From NCBI GenBank assembly GCA_020851855.1, contig JADZBY010000103.1:1-6095 (forward strand): a DNA stretch of 6,095 bases, given 5' to 3'. Positions 4,324 through 6,095 of the stretch are shown here, in pieces (position 1 is the first letter of the stretch; each line of letters starts with the position of its first letter). The DNA comes from Anaerolineae bacterium. GTDB lineage: Bacteria > Chloroflexota > Anaerolineae > Aggregatilineales > UBA2796. The notes under the pieces were generated by a model that worked only from the letters and a program-made list of their open reading frames with translations, did no database searches and was not told the DNA's origin. A program made the translations under genes and the position numbers.

Positions 4324-6095
4324 TTACAGCTCGTCGAAGTAATAACCGATGCCCGGCTGGGTATGGATGTAGCGTGGGCTGTCGGGCGTCGGCTCCAGTT
4401 TCTTGCGCAACCGGCTGATGTTGACCCACAGGTAGTGCGTCTCGTCCTCGTAATCCGGCCCCCAGACCTTTTCGAGCAACTGCCGGTGAGTGAGCACCCG
4501 GTTGCGGTTGCTGATGAGCAGGTGCAACAGGTCGAACTCGATGCGGGTCAATTCCACGGGCGCGCCGTTGAGCAGAACCTCGCGCCGCGCTACGTCCACG
4601 ATCAGGTTGCCGACCACGAGCGGCTCGCTGGTGCGCTCCGGGATTTGCTGGCGCTTGAAGATGGCCTGCACGCGCGCCATCAGTTCTTCATCGCTGACCG
4701 GGCGCGTGACGTACTCGTCGGCTCCGGCGCGAAAACCGAGCACTTTTTCCTGGTCCGAGGCGTTATCCGCCACAAGCATGATCGGCACCTCGGTGCGCTT
4801 GCGCATCCGGGCGCACAGCTCCAACCCGTTAATGTCGCTGGGCGCGGCATCGATGACGATCAGGTCAAGGCGCGTGGCGGTCACGTCCTCAAGCGCCTCG
4901 TCGGCGCGCTGGTAAACGAGCAGATCGTAGTTCTGCTTTTCGAGCGCATCGCGCAGCGCGCTGGTCAGGCTCGACGCGCCGAGCACGATCATGACCGTAC
5001 TCGGCGAGCGCTGCGGCGCGCGGATCGGCGCACTACGCGGCGGAGTCTCGACGGCGGGCGGCGGCGCGACTATCGCAGCGGCAGCGGCGGCCACGGCGAC
5101 CGCGGGCAGCCCAGCCGGGCGCATTCGCGGGGTGAGGTCCGCATCGACCAGCACAGCATCGGCGTAGACTGGCGGCGGCTCGTCGGCCAGGCGCGGCGCG
5201 GCTGCCGCCACGGGCAGCGCGATGGTGATGGCCGCCCCGTTCGGATGGCGCGCTTCGACCCAGGTGCGCCCACCGTGCCGCCGGACCAGCTCGCGCGCCA
5301 CGTACAGGCCGAAACCGCTCGCCGCCCGGTCCCGCGTGATGCTCCACGGCTCGAAAATCTGGTCAACCTGCTCCGGGCGCAAGGCAGGGCCGTTGTCTTC
5401 GACCGTCAGGCGCAATTCGTGCTCGTGATTCGTGATTCGGACCGCGATCTGTGTGTCCGGCGGCGACACATCCAGCGCGCGCTGCAACACGTCGGCCAAC
5501 GCACGCTCCATGCGGAACTCGTCGAGGCGCACGGTGGGCAAGAGCGGCGGCGCATCCACCACAAAACTGCGCTGGAAGCGGTTCAGCGGGCGCGCTTCGA
5601 GCACACGCCGCAGCAGGTCCGCCAGATCAGCCTGCTCGCGGTTGAGGGCGAGCGTATTGTTCTCCAGCGCGTAGATTTCCTGGAAGTTGTTCCAGAGCAA
5701 ATTGACGCGCTCCAGGTCCGCCTCAAGCTGGCGCAAAAGCTGGTCGCGCTCGCGGTAGCTCAGGTGGCCGTGTTGCTCGGAGAGCGTCGCCGCCAGGCTG
5801 CGCAATTGCAGGCTCGGCACGCGCAGGCTCTCGATCATGGTGTTGAACATCACGTCCGGCGTCTTGAAGAGGTGCGCGGAACGCGCCGTGCTGCGCAGCG
5901 CGCCGATCCAGTTGATCTTCTGATTGCCCGGCCCGTCGAATTTGACAAATTCGAGGTACAGGCTGCGTTCGAGGCCGACGAAGGGCAATTCGACGATGGG
6001 GTACTCATCGCGCTGGTAATCCGGGCTGCTCACCACGTTCTTGGCCGCCTGAAGCTGGGCGTACGTCTTCGCCGCCTCGCTGGTGGCGCTCGCCA
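4324..6095 (-). CDS. Histidine-kinase-like / receiver / winged-helix fusion regulator (5' end outside window)
   Basis: The frame is open to the right edge with no stop, so the start lies beyond 6095. The in-frame GTG at 6036 (residue 1 here) is for numbering only, since 19 further codons precede it without a clear ribosome-binding site. Domains in order: an unrecognised segment to about 60; a DHp-like helical hairpin (about 62-130); a HATPase_c domain (about 133-276) with DNGPA (214-218) and GFGL (241-244); an Ala/Pro linker (277-346); a receiver (about 347-463) with Asp396; and an OmpR/PhoB winged helix (about 472-570) with KdpE-like HYLWVNISRLRKKLE and PGIGYYF. It is probably a soluble DNA-binding regulator, as no membrane helix is visible. 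Phosphotransfer residues are mostly replaced (Glu69 for the H-box His; Asp182 and Arg186 for the N-box Asn; Leu352-Gly353, Val422 and Arg445 in the receiver). It lies upstream of the kinase on the same strand and may regulate it. Confidence 0.88.
   Translation of the reverse strand, partial: ASATSEAAKTYAQLQAAKNVVSSPDYQRDEYPIVELPFVGLERSLYLEFVKFDGPGNQKINWIGALRSTARSAHLFKTPDVMFNTMIESLRVPSLQLRSLAATLSEQHGHLSYRERDQLLRQLEADLERVNLLWNNFQEIYALENNTLALNREQADLADLLRRVLEARPLNRFQRSFVVDAPPLLPTVRLDEFRMERALADVLQRALDVSPPDTQIAVRITNHEHELRLTVEDNGPALRPEQVDQIFEPWSITRDRAASGFGLYVARELVRRHGGRTWVEARHPNGAAITIALPVAAAAPRLADEPPPVYADAVLVDADLTPRMRPAGLPAVAVAAAAAAIVAPPPAVETPPRSAPIRAPQRSPSTVMIVLGASSLTSALRDALEKQNYDLLVYQRADEALEDVTATRLDLIVIDAAPSDINGLELCARMRKRTEVPIMLVADNASDQEKVLGFRAGADEYVTRPVSDEELMARVQAIFKRQQIPERTSEPLVVGNLIVDVARREVLLNGAPVELTRIEFDLLHLLISNRNRVLTHRQLLEKVWGPDYEDETHYLWVNISRLRKKLEPTPDSPRYIHTQPGIGYYFDEL

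Noticed and set aside
3522..4418. 298-codon plus-strand frame opposite the kinase domain and promoter
   Set aside because: It lies antisense to the conserved kinase motifs and crosses the intergenic gap and the regulator end. No recognisable protein features.
6034..6036. GTG as the start of the regulator
   Set aside because: The frame stays open for 19 more codons to the window edge, no clear ribosome-binding site precedes the GTG, and the domain order suggests a longer N-terminus.

Overview
This is a GC-rich window (roughly two-thirds G+C by eye). Its style points to the phylum Chloroflexota, probably an Anaerolineae-like lineage. The reasons are a Ser/Thr kinase joined through a long Thr/Pro/Ala-rich stalk to an extracellular PD40 propeller, a large KdpE-like regulator fusion beside it, and short GC hairpins ending in CCCCTACA. 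The assignment rests on recalled family patterns, not on a search.

Layout, left to right. Positions 2-88 (+) hold the last 28 codons of a gene that enters from the left. It converges on the minus-strand genes. The 107-base gap between them (89-195) is mostly filled by two inverted hairpin elements (100-124 and 151-175) placed symmetrically; they differ by compensatory base swaps. Then, all on the minus strand: an exported SGNH/GDSL-like hydrolase (196-1209), a 991-residue transmembrane Ser/Thr protein kinase (1218-4193), and the 5'-incomplete end of a large regulator (4324 to beyond 6095). Transcription order is therefore regulator, kinase, hydrolase. Kinase and hydrolase are 8 bases apart, and the hydrolase ribosome-binding site overlaps the kinase stop, so they almost certainly form one operon. 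The 130-base gap before the kinase has a good candidate promoter (-10 GATAAT, -35 TTGGCG, 18-base spacer) and a hairpin-forming dyad over the -35.

The most unusual gene is the regulator. One polypeptide carries a histidine-kinase-like dimerisation helix and ATPase domain, then a receiver, then an OmpR/KdpE-type winged helix. Nearly every phosphotransfer residue I can align is replaced: the H-box His by Glu, both N-box Asn, the receiver acidic pair, its Thr and its Lys. Only the acceptor Asp remains. It looks like a two-component system collapsed into one DNA-binding protein that no longer uses normal His-Asp chemistry. The adjacent kinase, by contrast, keeps all its catalytic motifs.

A working model (inference) is that the kinase senses something outside the membrane through its propeller and C-terminal Ig-like domain and phosphorylates cytoplasmic targets, possibly including the regulator. 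The regulator may control the kinase-hydrolase operon, and the hydrolase would act on an ester or acyl group outside the cell.
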